64,000 bases of DNA from Maridesulfovibrio sp. GTDB lineage: Bacteria; Desulfobacterota; Desulfovibrionia; Desulfovibrionales; Desulfovibrionaceae. Positions 48,132 to 58,256 of this stretch are shown here, in pieces. The stretch is from NCBI RefSeq assembly GCF_963677005.1, contig NZ_OY781616.1, positions 937,501-1,001,500 on the forward strand, written 5' to 3'. How positions within the stretch are numbered: the stretch's first letter is position 1; every line of letters starts with the position of its first letter. The position numbers and the translations under genes are program-made. The notes beneath the pieces are model-generated. The model ran no database searches, had not been told where the DNA came from, and saw nothing but the letters and a program-made list of their open reading frames with translations.

Positions 48132-48428
48132 ATGTGGAAAGCAATGATCATCCTGGCAATCGTCCTGGCAATTCCGGTAATTACAAATTCATATGCAGCC
48201 GGCATTGAACCTGTAAGAAACGAATCTTTTTCAGAGCGTGCAGAGAGAAATGTCGAGTTCAACAACAGATCCGTATCCGATGACACGGCAAATTTCATGA
48301 ACTTTAGCGAGGACATCAAGGCCGGTTTTGTTTTCGGCCTGAACAACGATGAAGAATCATATAATGACGGACCTCAGGACAACTCCGGAGGTATGGGGAT
48401 TGGAATAGGATTCGGTTTCAGTTTTTAG
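48132..48428 (+). CDS. Small secreted protein with glycine-rich C-terminus
   Basis: 98-residue protein that I do not recognise. It begins with a Sec signal peptide (WKAMIILAIVLAIPVITNSYA, predicted cut near AYAA), then a charged polar middle (NESFSERAERNVEFNNR) and a glycine-rich C-terminus alternating Gly with hydrophobic residues and ending GIGFGFSF. A terminal Phe after beta-strand-like alternation recalls outer-membrane targeting signals, but the protein is too short for a barrel. The ATG has GGTGGAG 1-7 bp upstream. Its end overlaps the convergent serine-hydrolase gene by 11 bp. Confidence 0.55.
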   Translation: MWKAMIILAIVLAIPVITNSYAAGIEPVRNESFSERAERNVEFNNRSVSDDTANFMNFSEDIKAGFVFGLNNDEESYNDGPQDNSGGMGIGIGFGFSF

Positions 48429-49614
48429 CGACAGTTTCGGTTCCCGGATTTATGGTAAACAATCCGGACTTATTGACAACCTGCCAGAAAACGGACTCAG
48501 CGGTCGCGTCCTGCCCTGCCCCATACGTCTGTCCGTTGGTGAGAATCACAAAATAATATCCCCTGTACCGAAAGGCCAGAGAAGTATAAATTCCCGCAAA
48601 ATCACCATTATGGCCGATCGCATCGGCTTTGTTCATCAACCCCAGACCGTATGAAACACCATAGAGCATGGCCGGTTTGAAACAGAACTGTTCATGCAAG
48701 ATATCCTCGTCTATTCCGTATCCGTTCAGATAGGATTTCAACCAGACCATTATGTCTCTGGCTGTAGATACACCATTGCCGGAACACCAGGCCCAGGAAG
48801 GATTAATTACTCTGCTCAGGTCCTTTACCCGGCCTGTTTCAGGATTATAATCGTACCCCCGCGCATAAGGAGAGCGCATTCGAGTACAGGTAGGAAAAGA
48901 AGTGGACCGGAACTTCAGCGGGCCGAGAATCCTTTTCTGGACCTGATTTTCAAACGTGTCCCCGGTCAGCCTTTCAAGAATAAGCCCCAGCAGCACATAA
49001 TTTGAATTACTGTACTCGAAAATTGTTCCTGATGGTCCGCACGGACAGCGACGGAACTCCAGTAATCCTTCCGGGGTCCATTTTTTCCGAGGGGTTGTTC
49101 TGAATTCCGCCAGAAAAGCCCTGTTATCTGCAAAATTGCCTAAATTGCTCCTCATCTGCAGCAGATGTCGTATCGTTACCGGGTTATCTTCCGCAATCAT
49201 GTCCGGCAGAATACTATGAACCCTCGCATCGAGCTCAACTTTGCCTTCGCTGACCAGCATAAGCACCAGCGAGGCAACAAATGTTTTGGTTATACTGCCT
49301 ATTCTGAACCTGTGCCCTGCAGAAACGGGCATTCTCGGGTTTATCACCCCCACGCCGGTACTCATGGTCCACTTTTCACCTTCCGGAGTTTCAACGCACA
49401 TTACGGCGCCTGGAATCTTCAGTTCCTTCACCGAAGTCACGAAAACACTGCGGACATCATCACGCGTTCCGGCCAGACTTGCTGTTCCCGCACATAATGT
49501 GAACCAGATAAAAAAAATATAGACTGTCGCTTTTCCCGTCACAACTTCAACCAGAACCTTTTCAGACAAATAAAACTTCCGGAAACAGTCCATGCCTGCA
49601 AAATTTAATTTCAC
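48418..49614 (-). CDS. Serine hydrolase, beta-lactamase class C / PBP-like
   Basis: Exported hydrolase of the class C beta-lactamase/esterase/DD-peptidase superfamily. Active motifs: SITK (SxxK) near residue 107, YSN in FEYSNSNY, and HNG in IGHNGDFAG in place of KTG. The N-terminus carries a hydrophobic signal segment (VYIFFIWFTLCAGTASLAG). The first codon is GTG with no ribosome site; GTG at 49542 gives a better signal peptide, so the start is unsettled. Which substrate it cleaves (muropeptide, ester or amide) cannot be told. It converges with the small secreted-protein gene. Confidence 0.82.
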   Translation of the reverse strand: MKLNFAGMDCFRKFYLSEKVLVEVVTGKATVYIFFIWFTLCAGTASLAGTRDDVRSVFVTSVKELKIPGAVMCVETPEGEKWTMSTGVGVINPRMPVSAGHRFRIGSITKTFVASLVLMLVSEGKVELDARVHSILPDMIAEDNPVTIRHLLQMRSNLGNFADNRAFLAEFRTTPRKKWTPEGLLEFRRCPCGPSGTIFEYSNSNYVLLGLILERLTGDTFENQVQKRILGPLKFRSTSFPTCTRMRSPYARGYDYNPETGRVKDLSRVINPSWAWCSGNGVSTARDIMVWLKSYLNGYGIDEDILHEQFCFKPAMLYGVSYGLGLMNKADAIGHNGDFAGIYTSLAFRYRGYYFVILTNGQTYGAGQDATAESVFWQVVNKSGLFTINPGTETVAKN

Positions 49615-49660
49615 TTCGCATGGACCATGCCTCCCCTGCGGATATCAACCAGCCTCTTGA

Positions 49661-49720
49661 GAGTTAGCATAATATCTCCCGAGCTCAAAACATTCTATTA
49701 TACAATTAGCTCGCTAACTC
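49661..49720. repeat. Inverted repeat GAGTTAGC / GCTAACTC
   Basis: 8-bp arms, 44 bases apart, the right one part of the small palindrome TTAGCTCGCTAA. It lies upstream of the serine-hydrolase gene and could be a regulator site; no known motif was recognised. Confidence 0.3.
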
Positions 49721-49780
49721 TTTTGGGAACAACGGAAATGTCCATATATAAATTGATAATCACCAAGTAAAATACGCAAT

Positions 49781-49824
49781 AAAAAAGATCTGAAACCAAC
49801 GCAATAAACATCGGTTTCAGATCT
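49781..49824 (-). terminator. Terminator after lon
   Basis: 12-bp perfect arms AGATCTGAAACC / GGTTTCAGATCT with a 15-base loop, followed on the minus strand by TTTTTT. It lies about 70 bp beyond the lon stop. Confidence 0.9.
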
Positions 49825-49892
49825 TTCAGATAATATTCTTTCGGGCTTAGAGAGTTCCTTGCGGATACCCCGCTCAACCGATTCAAATGCAA

Positions 49893-52343
49893 TTAATGCG
49901 GCTGGCTCTGATATTCATCCTTGATCAGGTTCAGGGCGATGGGTGTAACGTTGTTACGTCCTCTGAACAGTTCTTCCGCGGTCAGACTGTCCAGAGCACA
50001 ACTCAGAACCTCGTCCATGTTTTCCACGGGGATTATTTCCAGATCAGTCAGAATTTCGTCCGGAACCTCTTTGAGGTCCTTTTTGTTATCAATGGGGATA
50101 AGGACTGTTTTCGACTGTCCCCTGTGAGCAGCCAGCAGCTTTTCACGCAGTCCGCCGATGGGAAGCACCCTTCCGCGAAGAGTTATCTCGCCGGTCATGG
50201 CCAGATCATGGCGAACAGGCACGTTGAGGAAGGCCGATGCAATGGCGGTACAGAGTGTGATACCGGCCGAAGGACCGTCTTTCGGAGTTGCACCTTCCGG
50301 CACGTGCACATGCACATCGATTTTTTCATGAAAATCAGATTTCAATCCGAACAGATCGGAACGGGACCGGATGTAGGACAGGGCCGCCTGTGCTGATTCC
50401 TGCATTACATCACCCAGCTTTCCGGTTATGACCACCTTGCCCTTGCCGGGCATGAGGACAACTTCCACCATCAGCATCTCGCCGCCGACCTGAGTGTAAG
50501 CAAGTCCTGTTGCAACACCGACGAGAGATTTTTCCTCTCTTGAACCGAAACGGAATTTATACACACCGAGAATCGAGGTGAGGTTATCCCGCTCCACCTG
50601 CATGTTTTTGTCCCTGTCACCGGATTCCACAATCTGCATGGCGGTCTTGCGGCAGACCCGAGCCAGTTCCCTTTCAAGACTTCTGACACCCGCCTCTTTT
50701 GTGTAAGTGCGGATAATGTCCAGCATTGCTTCATCGGAAACGGCAAGGTTTTCTTCCTTGAGGCCGTGTTCCTTGATCTGTTTGGGCAGCAGGAAATCCT
50801 TTGCGATATGCATTTTTTCGGTTTCCAGATAGCCCGGCAGAGTAATGATCTCCATACGGTCCTGCAGCGGAAGAGGAATGGAATGCAGATCGTTCGCCGT
50901 GGTAATGAAAAATACCTTGGACAGATCGTAATCCAGATCAAGGTAATGATCGCTGAATGTTCCGTTCTGCTCCGGATCAAGCACTTCAAGAAGAGCCGCC
51001 GAGGGGTCACCCCTGAAGTCGGTGCTCATCTTGTCCACTTCGTCCAGACAGATGACCGGGTTGCTGAACTCGCAGCGGCGCAGGGACTGGATGATCTTAC
51101 CGGGAAGAGCCCCGACATAAGTACGCCTGTGACCTCTGATTTCAGCTTCATCGCGTACACCGCCGAGAGAAAGGCGCACGAATTCGCGGTCCATGGCTCT
51201 TGCAATGGACTTGGCGATGGAGGTTTTACCTACTCCGGGAGGGCCTGCAAAACAGAGGATGGGACCTTTGATCGTTTCGACCAGAGACTGCACGGCCATG
51301 TATTCAAGGATACGTTCCTTGGGCTTTTTGAGTCCGTAATGGTCCTCATCCAGAATTTCGCGTGCTCTGGAGATATCAAGCTTGGTCTTTTTGTAGCTGT
51401 TCCACGGAAGTTCCATAACCCAGTCTACGTAATTTCTTACGACCGTGTATTCTGCGGAAGACGGCGCCATCTGACGCAGCTTCTTGATTTCCTTGCGAAC
51501 CCTGTCGCGCGATTCATCATCCATCTGCTTGGCGTCAAGCTGTTCTTCAAGGTCGTGGGCTTCCGCCTGAGGATCGTCCTCGCGGCCCATTTCCTTGTTG
51601 ATGGCCTTCAGCTTTTCATTGAGATAGTATTCGCGCTGGTTCTTTTCCATCTGTCCTTTGACGCGGTTCTTGACCCGCTTTTCAATGGACACGATTTCGA
51701 TTTCGCCAAGCAGAAGTTCATAGACCGCTTCAAGACGCTCAAGGGGGTCAACCATTTCAAGAATGCCCTGCTTCTTGATGAACTCAACCTTCAAATGCGG
51801 CATTATCGAATCGGCCAGTTTTCCTGCCGAGCGGATAGTGGAGATGGCCAGAACCGTTTCCGGGGCAATTTTCTTGTTCACCTTGCCGAAATTTTCAAGA
51901 GCTTCGTGCACGGAACGCACCAGTGCCTCGGTAGCATTCTCTTCTGCATGAAGATCATCCACCCTTTCAATATCTACCAGGGGAAAATCTTCCTTGAAGG
52001 TCATGCCATCGGCATCCGGATTCCATGACGCACGGTAAAGGCCTTCGAAAAGGACCTTGATGGTCCCGTCCGGAAGTCTGAGCATCTGAAGAATCTTGCT
52101 CACGGTACCGATGCGGAACAGATCGCTCGGAGCGGGTTTTTCCTTTTCCGGGAATTCCTGTGTGACCAGAAAGATCTTCTTGTCATATTCGGCAATAGCT
52201 TCCTCAATGGCCTTGATCGACGACTCGCGTCCGACGAAAAGCGGCACTATTGATCTGGGAAACATAACCACTTCCCTGAGGGACATCATCGGAAGCCTGT
52301 TTTTATCAGCGGATGAGCCACTTTCATAAACTGTGGACGACAT
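49893..52343 (-). CDS. lon: ATP-dependent protease Lon
   Basis: Hexameric AAA+ serine protease for misfolded and regulatory proteins. The 816 residues have the LonN substrate domain (about 15-210), a Walker [10 protein letters not shown] near residue 365, Walker B, and the C-terminal protease domain with the catalytic serine in [10 protein letters not shown] and a later Lys. Length is normal. AGGAGG stands before the ATG. It lies downstream of clpX with a separate terminator and its own leader, so it forms a separate unit of the tig-clpP-clpX-lon cluster. Confidence 0.97.
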   Translation of the reverse strand: MSSTVYESGSSADKNRLPMMSLREVVMFPRSIVPLFVGRESSIKAIEEAIAEYDKKIFLVTQEFPEKEKPAPSDLFRIGTVSKILQMLRLPDGTIKVLFEGLYRASWNPDADGMTFKEDFPLVDIERVDDLHAEENATEALVRSVHEALENFGKVNKKIAPETVLAISTIRSAGKLADSIMPHLKVEFIKKQGILEMVDPLERLEAVYELLLGEIEIVSIEKRVKNRVKGQMEKNQREYYLNEKLKAINKEMGREDDPQAEAHDLEEQLDAKQMDDESRDRVRKEIKKLRQMAPSSAEYTVVRNYVDWVMELPWNSYKKTKLDISRAREILDEDHYGLKKPKERILEYMAVQSLVETIKGPILCFAGPPGVGKTSIAKSIARAMDREFVRLSLGGVRDEAEIRGHRRTYVGALPGKIIQSLRRCEFSNPVICLDEVDKMSTDFRGDPSAALLEVLDPEQNGTFSDHYLDLDYDLSKVFFITTANDLHSIPLPLQDRMEIITLPGYLETEKMHIAKDFLLPKQIKEHGLKEENLAVSDEAMLDIIRTYTKEAGVRSLERELARVCRKTAMQIVESGDRDKNMQVERDNLTSILGVYKFRFGSREEKSLVGVATGLAYTQVGGEMLMVEVVLMPGKGKVVITGKLGDVMQESAQAALSYIRSRSDLFGLKSDFHEKIDVHVHVPEGATPKDGPSAGITLCTAIASAFLNVPVRHDLAMTGEITLRGRVLPIGGLREKLLAAHRGQSKTVLIPIDNKKDLKEVPDEILTDLEIIPVENMDEVLSCALDSLTAEELFRGRNNVTPIALNLIKDEYQSQPH

Positions 52344-52378
52344 TTATCCTCCTACCTTAAACCCGGATACGGATTGCA

Positions 52379-52395
52379 AGAACCGTTACGGTTCT
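52379..52395. promoter_or_regulatory. Palindrome in the lon leader
   Basis: AGAACCG-TTA-CGGTTCT, a perfect 17-bp inverted repeat 36 bp before the lon start, with a second short one (GGATAA / TTATCC) near 52434-52453. It does not match CIRCE or sigma-32 elements; a role in lon expression is a guess. Confidence 0.4.
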
Positions 52396-52453
52396 GAGTG
52401 AATATTTTATCTTACCAAATTTTATCTTATTCAGGATAACAATTTCTTTATCC

Positions 52454-52710
52454 GAAAATTCCTCTTAAAATAACCGATTTGATAAACAGGCGTTCACGCC
52501 CGTAATTAAATCAACCGATTGTAATGGATCATGTAATACCTAGACCCGGTTTGTCAAACTTGAGTAATGAAATTTCAGATGAAAAGAGGAGAAAAAACTG
52601 AATCAAGGAATGTTCAACACCTGTCCATTCCTTATTTCTATCGGAAGAATCCGGAAAATTATTAGCCTTTGGACCTGTCTTCAAGAATATCGTTACAAAG
52701 CCATAATCCC
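52454..52710. other. Gap between lon and clpX, promoter region
   Basis: Together with the lon leader and the clpX terminator this is a 437-bp intergenic stretch. Nothing with gene-like features was found; it probably holds the lon promoter. Confidence 0.5.
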
Positions 52711-52740
52711 AAAAAAGCCTCCGTTCAAACGAACGGAGGC
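52711..52740 (-). terminator. Terminator after clpX
   Basis: 10-bp arms GCCTCCGTTC / GAACGGAGGC with a 4-base loop followed by TTTTTT on the minus strand, 40 bp after the clpX stop. Confidence 0.92.
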
Positions 52741-52780
52741 CATTGTAATTAAATTGTCGAGGAAAATCCCCGGCAGGCTG

Positions 52781-54034
52781 CTAAGCGCTTTTTATTTCGT
52801 TATGAAAAAAAAGCAGCGGTTCTATGCCGGATTCAACAACGCTCTTGTTTATTACGCACTCCTTGACTCCGGTAAGGGAGGGAAGCTTGTACATAATATC
52901 GAGCATGATGGATTCCAGAACGTTACGCAGCCCTCTGGCTCCGGTCTTTCTCTTCACCGCCATAGCGGCGATGGATTTGAGAGCGTTCTCGGTAAAGGTC
53001 AGACGAACACCGTCAATGTCGAACATTTTCTTGTACTGTTTGACGAGAGCGTTCTTGGGCTCCGTAAGAATCCTTACCAGATCCTCTTCGGTAAGCTCGG
53101 AAAGAGCTGTCTGTACCGGAATACGCCCTACAAATTCAGGGATAAGCCCGAATTTTACCAGGTCGGCAGGTTCAGCCTTGGAAAAAAGCTCGCTGATGCC
53201 CTTTTCGGTCTTGGTTTCAACCTTCGCACCGAATCCTATTCCCGAACCGGACATACGCTGCTGAACAATGCTGTCCAGACCGATGAAAGCCCCGCCGAGA
53301 ATGAACAGGATGTTCGAGGTATCGAGGCGGATAAACTCCTGCTGCGGATGCTTGCGTCCACCCTTGGGCGGGATATTGGCTTCGGTTCCCTCAATAATTT
53401 TGAGCAGAGCCTGCTGTACGCCCTCACCCGATACATCACGGGTGATGGAGGGGCTGTCGCCCTTCCTGGAGATTTTGTCGATTTCATCAATGTATATGAT
53501 CCCGCGCGAAGCAGCATCAATATCATAATCGGCATTCTGCAGCAGTTGAACAAGGATGTTTTCCACGTCCTCGCCAACATATCCGGCTTCGGTCAGGGTT
53601 GTTGCGTCGGCAATAGCAAACGGAACCTTGAGCACACGGGCCAGAGTCTGGGCCAGCAGGGTTTTACCAGAACCGGTGGGGCCGATAAGCAGGATGTTGC
53701 TTTTATCTATTTCAACATCATCGGCAGAACTGGATTTGGAATAAAAAACACGCTTGTAGTGGTTGTGGACAGCCACCGCCAATATCTTTTTAGGATAATC
53801 CTGGCCGATAACATACTCGTCAAGGAGTTCCTTGATTTCCTGAGGCGAGAGGAGCTTTCCAGCATCAAACTCTTCGCTGACTGCTTCCTGAGCCATGATG
53901 TCGTTGCAGAGCTGCACGCACTCATCGCAGATGTACACATCCGGACCGGCAATCAGTCTCTGAACTTCATCCTGCGATTTGGAGCAGAAAGAGCAGCGGA
54001 GGTCCTGTCCCGAACCTTTTCTATCCTTACTCAT
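52781..54034 (-). CDS. clpX: ATP-dependent Clp protease ATP-binding subunit ClpX
   Basis: AAA+ unfoldase for ClpP, 417 residues. The N-terminal four-cysteine zinc domain (CSFC...CDEC) recruits adaptors, then Walker [13 protein letters not shown], the ClpP-docking tripeptide IGF (GSGIGFGA) and the pore motif are in place. It lies 6 bp after clpP on the same strand, so the two are co-transcribed. Confidence 0.97.
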   Translation of the reverse strand: MSKDRKGSGQDLRCSFCSKSQDEVQRLIAGPDVYICDECVQLCNDIMAQEAVSEEFDAGKLLSPQEIKELLDEYVIGQDYPKKILAVAVHNHYKRVFYSKSSSADDVEIDKSNILLIGPTGSGKTLLAQTLARVLKVPFAIADATTLTEAGYVGEDVENILVQLLQNADYDIDAASRGIIYIDEIDKISRKGDSPSITRDVSGEGVQQALLKIIEGTEANIPPKGGRKHPQQEFIRLDTSNILFILGGAFIGLDSIVQQRMSGSGIGFGAKVETKTEKGISELFSKAEPADLVKFGLIPEFVGRIPVQTALSELTEEDLVRILTEPKNALVKQYKKMFDIDGVRLTFTENALKSIAAMAVKRKTGARGLRNVLESIMLDIMYKLPSLTGVKECVINKSVVESGIEPLLFFHNEIKSA

Positions 54035-54040
54035 CCGGAA

Positions 54041-54649
54041 TTAACCTTCCTTGGATTCAATTTTCCCACGGGATTCAATGATCTTGTCGATCAGACCGTA
54101 ATCAAGTGCCTCCTGGGCGGACATGAAATAATCACGGTCGGTATCCTTTTCTATTTCCTCAACCGTCTTGCCGGAAGCGTCAGCCATAATGGAGTTGAGC
54201 GACTTCCTGAGACGCAGAATTTCCCTGGCCTGGATATCGATATCCGTGGCCTGACCCTGAGCACCGCCGAGAGGCTGGTGAATGAGGATGCGGCTGTGCG
54301 GCAGGGAATAGCGATGCCCTTTCTCCCCTGCGCAGAGCAGGAAAGCACCCATGCTGGCGGCCTGTCCCATACACAGAGTGGCAACCGGGGCGGAAATATA
54401 TTTCATTGTATCATATATAGCCAGTCCGGCAGTGACAACCCCGCCGGGGGAGTTGATGTACATGTATATTTCTTTTTCCGGATCTTCCGATTCAAGAAAA
54501 AGAAGCTGTGCGCAGATTACGCTGGCTACATGGTCGTTGACTTCGCCGCTGAGCAGTATGATCCTGTCCTTAAGCAGACGTGAATAGATATCGTAGGCAC
54601 GTTCCGTACGCCCTGTGGTTTCAATAACAATAGGTATGGTTCCAGACAT
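54041..54649 (-). CDS. clpP: ATP-dependent Clp protease proteolytic subunit ClpP
   Basis: Tetradecameric serine protease chamber shared by ClpX and ClpA, 202 residues. The catalytic Ser is in [11 protein letters not shown], His in [11 protein letters not shown] and the Asp further on. A TTG codon precedes the ATG; the ATG at 54649 has GGAG at 6 bp and is the better start. It is upstream of clpX and downstream of tig in the usual order, with 274 bp to tig including a terminator. Confidence 0.96.
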   Translation of the reverse strand: MSGTIPIVIETTGRTERAYDIYSRLLKDRIILLSGEVNDHVASVICAQLLFLESEDPEKEIYMYINSPGGVVTAGLAIYDTMKYISAPVATLCMGQAASMGAFLLCAGEKGHRYSLPHSRILIHQPLGGAQGQATDIDIQAREILRLRKSLNSIMADASGKTVEEIEKDTDRDYFMSAQEALDYGLIDKIIESRGKIESKEG

Positions 54650-54860
54650 CAATTTCTCCCGATGAGGACATTAATATTATGAAAAACCGTGTTTACTTAA
54701 CTAAAAATTATATCCTGCGCTAAAGCGGACCCTTTTCGATTTTGTATCCTAAACATTTGATGACACAAGTACAAGTATAAATCCGGCACAGACAACTTTA
54801 GAATGAAAGAACATAATATGCCCTGAGGGGGCAAAGTCAACCCGCAAAAACGAATCAAAT

Positions 54861-54896
54861 AAAACGGCGGCACAGTTCTTGGAAACCATGCCGCCG
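54861..54896 (-). terminator. Terminator after tig
   Basis: 8-bp arms CGGCGGCA / TGCCGCCG with a 16-base loop and a T-run on the minus strand, 28 bp after the tig stop, so tig and clpPX are separate transcripts in part. Confidence 0.85.
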
Positions 54897-54923
54897 AAGT
54901 CTGTATAAAAAACCGGCAGAAGA

Positions 54924-56231
54924 CTATGCTTCGTCTTTTGCCACAGGATCAATTTCAGTTACATCGGCATTTTCATAGATGAACTCTGCGGCCTTGTCGG
55001 CAAGCAGCCTGTCCTTGAGGGGGATAAGCAGGTTGTTCTCTTCGTAGTAGGATTTAACCGAGCTGAAATCCTGACGGGTCTGCTGTGCAATCTGGTAAAG
55101 AGCACCCTCTACTTCGTGAGGTTCAACGGTGAGTTCTTCACGTTTTGCAACAGTGAGCAGGAATATTTCGGTACGCACGGATTCTTCGGCCATGGGACGC
55201 TGCTCTTCACGCAGTTCTTCGATGGATTTACCCAGAGATTCAAAGCTCTTACCGGAACGTTCGGTACGGGAAACAACATCCTGAACCATGCGATCGAGAC
55301 GGTCTTCAAGCAGGGACGGAGGAAGCTGGAAGTCGAGTTCTTCAGCAATGCCCTTGATGAGCTTGGTCTGTGCAGCACTCTTGCAGAGCTGTTTGCGGTT
55401 GGCCATGTAGGACTGCTTGATAACTTCACGCATTTTTTCAACGGATTCGAAACCGCCGGCTTTTTTAACTACGTCATCAGTAAGTTCAGGCAGCTTGCGT
55501 TCCTTTACGGCATGCACGGTTACCTTCATGGTAGCGGTCTTGCCGGCCAGGTCGGTGTTGATGAAATCTTCGGGGAAGGTGATGTCGGTTTCCCCGGATT
55601 CTCCGGCTTTGAGAGTCTTTACGAAATCTTCGAATTCCTTGAGGGAATGACCTTCACCGATGGGCAGGTCGAAGTTGTCGGCCTGAATGCCGGGAACAGG
55701 TTCACCGTCAATTTCGGTGGAGAAAGTTACGGAAGCAAGTTCACCGTCTTTGGCGGGACGATCATCGTCGATGGGAGCAATCTTGGCCATGGACTGGAGG
55801 AGCCTGGTTTCAACTTCAGTAAGTTCCGAATCTGCAACTTCAGCACGTTCTTCATCAACCTTGAGTCCGAGGTAGACCGGGGTTTCAAATTCGGGAACGA
55901 TTTCGAATTTGATAACGTAGTTGAAATCCTCTCCGCGAACGAGTTCCTTGGAGTCTACATCTATTTTGGAAACAGGAACAAAGGACTGCCCGTTCAGGAT
56001 CTCGTTGATCTGGTAGTTGATCAGGTCGGTGGTAGCTTCACTGATGATCTGTTTCTTGTACTTGGACTGGATAACCGAAGCGGGAACCTTGCCCTTTCTG
56101 AAACCCTTAACAGGTGTCTGGACCTTGTACATAGCAATAGTAGCATCCAGCGCGGCACCGACTTCTTCTGCAGAAACGGAAACTTTTATTTCTCTTTCTA
56201 CCGGTGAAATTTCTTCAATATTAAAATCCAT
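54924..56231 (-). CDS. tig: Trigger factor
   Basis: Ribosome-bound chaperone and prolyl isomerase, 435 residues. It has the ribosome-binding GFRKGKVP motif near residue 45, a FKBP-like PPIase core around 150-250 (DGELASVTFSTEIDGE, LPIGEGHSLKEFED) and the long helical C-domain. Length is typical. AGGAGG precedes the ATG. It leads the tig-clpP-clpX-lon cluster. Confidence 0.96.
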   Translation of the reverse strand: MDFNIEEISPVEREIKVSVSAEEVGAALDATIAMYKVQTPVKGFRKGKVPASVIQSKYKKQIISEATTDLINYQINEILNGQSFVPVSKIDVDSKELVRGEDFNYVIKFEIVPEFETPVYLGLKVDEERAEVADSELTEVETRLLQSMAKIAPIDDDRPAKDGELASVTFSTEIDGEPVPGIQADNFDLPIGEGHSLKEFEDFVKTLKAGESGETDITFPEDFINTDLAGKTATMKVTVHAVKERKLPELTDDVVKKAGGFESVEKMREVIKQSYMANRKQLCKSAAQTKLIKGIAEELDFQLPPSLLEDRLDRMVQDVVSRTERSGKSFESLGKSIEELREEQRPMAEESVRTEIFLLTVAKREELTVEPHEVEGALYQIAQQTRQDFSSVKSYYEENNLLIPLKDRLLADKAAEFIYENADVTEIDPVAKDEA

Positions 56232-56456
56232 CTTAAGGCATCCTCCTAAAATATCCGCCGCGCCCGATACGGGGGGCAGTTGGGTTCTTCAGCTTATGCA
56301 GGCGGAAAGTGAAGTCTTTCACATTTCCCGTACAAAAGAATTGGGATTATTTAGGCAGTTCTGCCACAAAGTCAACCCCTGAGAAGGATTCCATTACAGA
56401 TTATATCGTTTTGCACAATCTTTTTCGTAAAATACGCGACCAGACCACCCACGACC

Positions 56457-56485
56457 AAAAAAAAGCGGCCTGTTGTTCAGACCGC
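56457..56485 (-). terminator. Terminator after the small TPR gene
   Basis: Arms GCGGCCTG / CAGACCGC with one mismatch and a 5-base loop, followed by TTTTTTTT on the minus strand, 35 bp after the stop. Confidence 0.7.
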
Positions 56486-56519
56486 CCTACGGACAGAAAT
56501 ACCGATTCGATGCCGATTT

Positions 56520-56834
56520 CTAAGCAGCTATCTTCTCTTTGAGACCATCCATTTTACCTTTGATCCGTTTTATCAGATTCGCCTGCCCCTTGTGGTCCGG
56601 GTTCAGAATATTCACTGCCGATGAATAGGCGTCAATCGCTTCACCGAATTTTCCGCTCATCTGGTAGACCACAGCGAGGTTGTTATACATTGTGGCCTTA
56701 TGGATTTTTTTGGACTTGCAGCCGGATAATGATATCGCCGTTCTGAGGTTGTTTTCCGCAGTAAAAAAATCACCTCTGTTGCATGCTTCCATACCCTCAC
56801 GGCTGAGCTGCCAGACTTTACTGAATCCGCACAT
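56520..56834 (-). CDS. Small TPR protein
   Basis: 104-residue protein with two or three tetratricopeptide units (SREGMEACNRGDFFTAENNLRTAISLSG, then HKATMYNNLAVVYQMSGKFGEAIDAYSSAVNIL) and a basic C-terminal helix. No signal or membrane segment. It likely binds a protein partner; nothing nearby suggests which. A strong AAGGAG site precedes the ATG, and a terminator follows, so it is a single-gene unit. Confidence 0.75.
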   Translation of the reverse strand: MCGFSKVWQLSREGMEACNRGDFFTAENNLRTAISLSGCKSKKIHKATMYNNLAVVYQMSGKFGEAIDAYSSAVNILNPDHKGQANLIKRIKGKMDGLKEKIAA

Positions 56835-56923
56835 TATATTCTCCTTGTTCAGGTTGTTATTCTTTTTCGGTCAACTTTTGGATAATATATTGATAACGAT
56901 TTTCAATGTCAAGTGTGTTGAAT

Positions 56924-56955
56924 AAAAAAAGGGCAGCCGGCTCCGAGCTGCCCTT
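56924..56955 (-). terminator. Terminator after the BASS transporter gene
   Basis: 9-bp arms AAGGGCAGC / GCTGCCCTT with a 9-base loop and a T-run on the minus strand, 31 bp past the stop. Confidence 0.9.
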
Positions 56956-56986
56956 ACGAGAAACCAGTCTACCTGAGGACTGTATG

Positions 56987-57973
56987 TCAGGCTGTCTGTG
57001 ATGCCTTGACCGGTGCAGGGCCGAAGACGGACGAGGTGTACTTGACATACCAGGCTGCAGACTGGACCTGAATGATATAGGCCATTGCGATTACCAGTGC
57101 GGCGTCAGAACCTTGGGGGCCGAAAGCGTTGATGGCTATGGCCAGCGCAATGGACAGGTTGCGCATTACCGAACCGTAAACAAGGGCAATGGCATCACCG
57201 CGCGGAAGAAAGGTACGGCCTATGATTGTGCTAAGGATATAGTTGAAGGCATAGAGAATCAGAAGCGGAACAAGTATTCCGACCAGCACCTCTGGTGCTG
57301 AAGCTATCGTCCTGGCCTTGAGTGCAAGCGCTACAAAGACAATACCGAGTACTCCGAGGGTGGAAAGAGGAGGAAACTTCGGGCCTATGAACTTCTGAAA
57401 ATCCTCCTGTCCGTATCTGGCTACCATGATCCGCTGGGTTGCATAGCCCAGTGTCATGGGCAGAAAGACGATAAAAAAGATCTGCTTCATCACCGAGGTA
57501 AGGTTTATCTCGATAGTTGCACCCATAAGCGCCTTGACGAAAAACGGAGTTGCCAATGAACCGCAGATAAGCCCGATAACGGTCATCTTGACTGCCGCGG
57601 ACATATTACCCTTTGCAAAACCGGTCCATGAAATGGTCATTCCGCTGGTGGGAACAAGCCCGGCAAGAAGCAGCCCGAGAGCCATATACGGCCGGTCGGA
57701 AAAGAAATACATTCCGAACCCGTAAGCCACGAAAGGCACAACCGCGAAGTTGATTATCTGGGTAAGCATCTGAGCCTTTACATCTCCTCCTTCAAAGACC
57801 TTTTTGATCTTCAATGTAACCATCATGGGATAGACCATCAAAAAGGTGAAGGGTATGATCATGGACTTCAGCCACCTCGGATCGGCCAGAAGGCCGTAAG
57901 CGAACCCGCCCAGCATCATCAGCGGGATGGCGACAATAAGATTCTGTGATATTTTTCTGAGTAATTTCCACAT
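56987..57973 (-). CDS. BASS-superfamily transporter, ACR3-like
   Basis: 328-residue inner-membrane transporter of the bile acid:sodium symporter superfamily. About nine to ten hydrophobic segments are visible with conserved patches LLLAGLVPTSGMTISWTGFAKGN and YGSVMRNLSIALAIAIN. Members include Na+/organic-acid symporters and ACR3 arsenite exporters; the residues seen do not settle the substrate, and no arsR or arsC is nearby. It is translated 23 bp after the zinc-ribbon gene, and a Crp/Fnr regulator diverges from the pair. An AAGGAG site is present. Confidence 0.8.
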   Translation of the reverse strand: MWKLLRKISQNLIVAIPLMMLGGFAYGLLADPRWLKSMIIPFTFLMVYPMMVTLKIKKVFEGGDVKAQMLTQIINFAVVPFVAYGFGMYFFSDRPYMALGLLLAGLVPTSGMTISWTGFAKGNMSAAVKMTVIGLICGSLATPFFVKALMGATIEINLTSVMKQIFFIVFLPMTLGYATQRIMVARYGQEDFQKFIGPKFPPLSTLGVLGIVFVALALKARTIASAPEVLVGILVPLLILYAFNYILSTIIGRTFLPRGDAIALVYGSVMRNLSIALAIAINAFGPQGSDAALVIAMAYIIQVQSAAWYVKYTSSVFGPAPVKASQTA

Positions 57974-57996
57974 AATGATTCTCCTTGTTTACAAAC

Positions 57997-58158
57997 TTAG
58001 GGACATACGGGTAAAACCAACAACCCGTGCTCCAACCATCTTGCCCGAATGGTCCTGCCGCAATCAGGACACTTGAAACTGAAAATTCCGGGTCGGCGGC
58101 CCAATGGGGCGAGCAGCTTGAACGAGCAGTGCGGACAATGTATCGTGGCCGTATTCAC
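57997..58158 (-). CDS. 53-residue zinc-ribbon protein (GTG start)
   Basis: Short gene I found by translating the gap upstream of the BASS gene: GTG at 58158, AAGGAGG 5 bp before it, and a stop at 57997, 53 residues. The sequence begins NTATIHCPHCSFKLLAP and continues FKCPDCGRTIRARW, giving two CxxC knuckles for one zinc ribbon. It would bind metal or nucleic acid; the function is unknown, but its place just before the transporter, and divergent from the regulator, suggests it belongs to that unit. Confidence 0.7.
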   Translation of the reverse strand: MNTATIHCPHCSFKLLAPLGRRPGIFSFKCPDCGRTIRARWLEHGLLVLPVCP

Positions 58159-58218
58159 GAGCGCCTCCTTTTATACTGAACTTGAATAAAGGATTACCCG
58201 CTGGAAGGATCAGTTGCA

Positions 58219-58232
58219 TTGATCATGATCAA
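58219..58232. promoter_or_regulatory. Exact FNR/CRP-type palindrome
   Basis: TTGATCATGATCAA, equal to the FNR consensus TTGAT-N4-ATCAA, lies between the divergent zinc-ribbon/BASS pair and the Crp/Fnr gene, 24 bp before the regulator's ATG. Probably the binding site for that regulator (inference). Confidence 0.75.
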
Positions 58233-58256
58233 CAGAATTAAGACCGGTGAAGAAAA

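Noticed and set aside
49615..49892. Small ORFs in the lon-serine hydrolase gap
   Set aside because: No ribosome sites or conserved features; the region is explained by the terminator and an inverted repeat.
52610..54583. 657-codon plus-strand open frame opposite clpX and clpP
   Set aside because: Antisense to two unmistakable genes, with no recognisable domain and a poor start.
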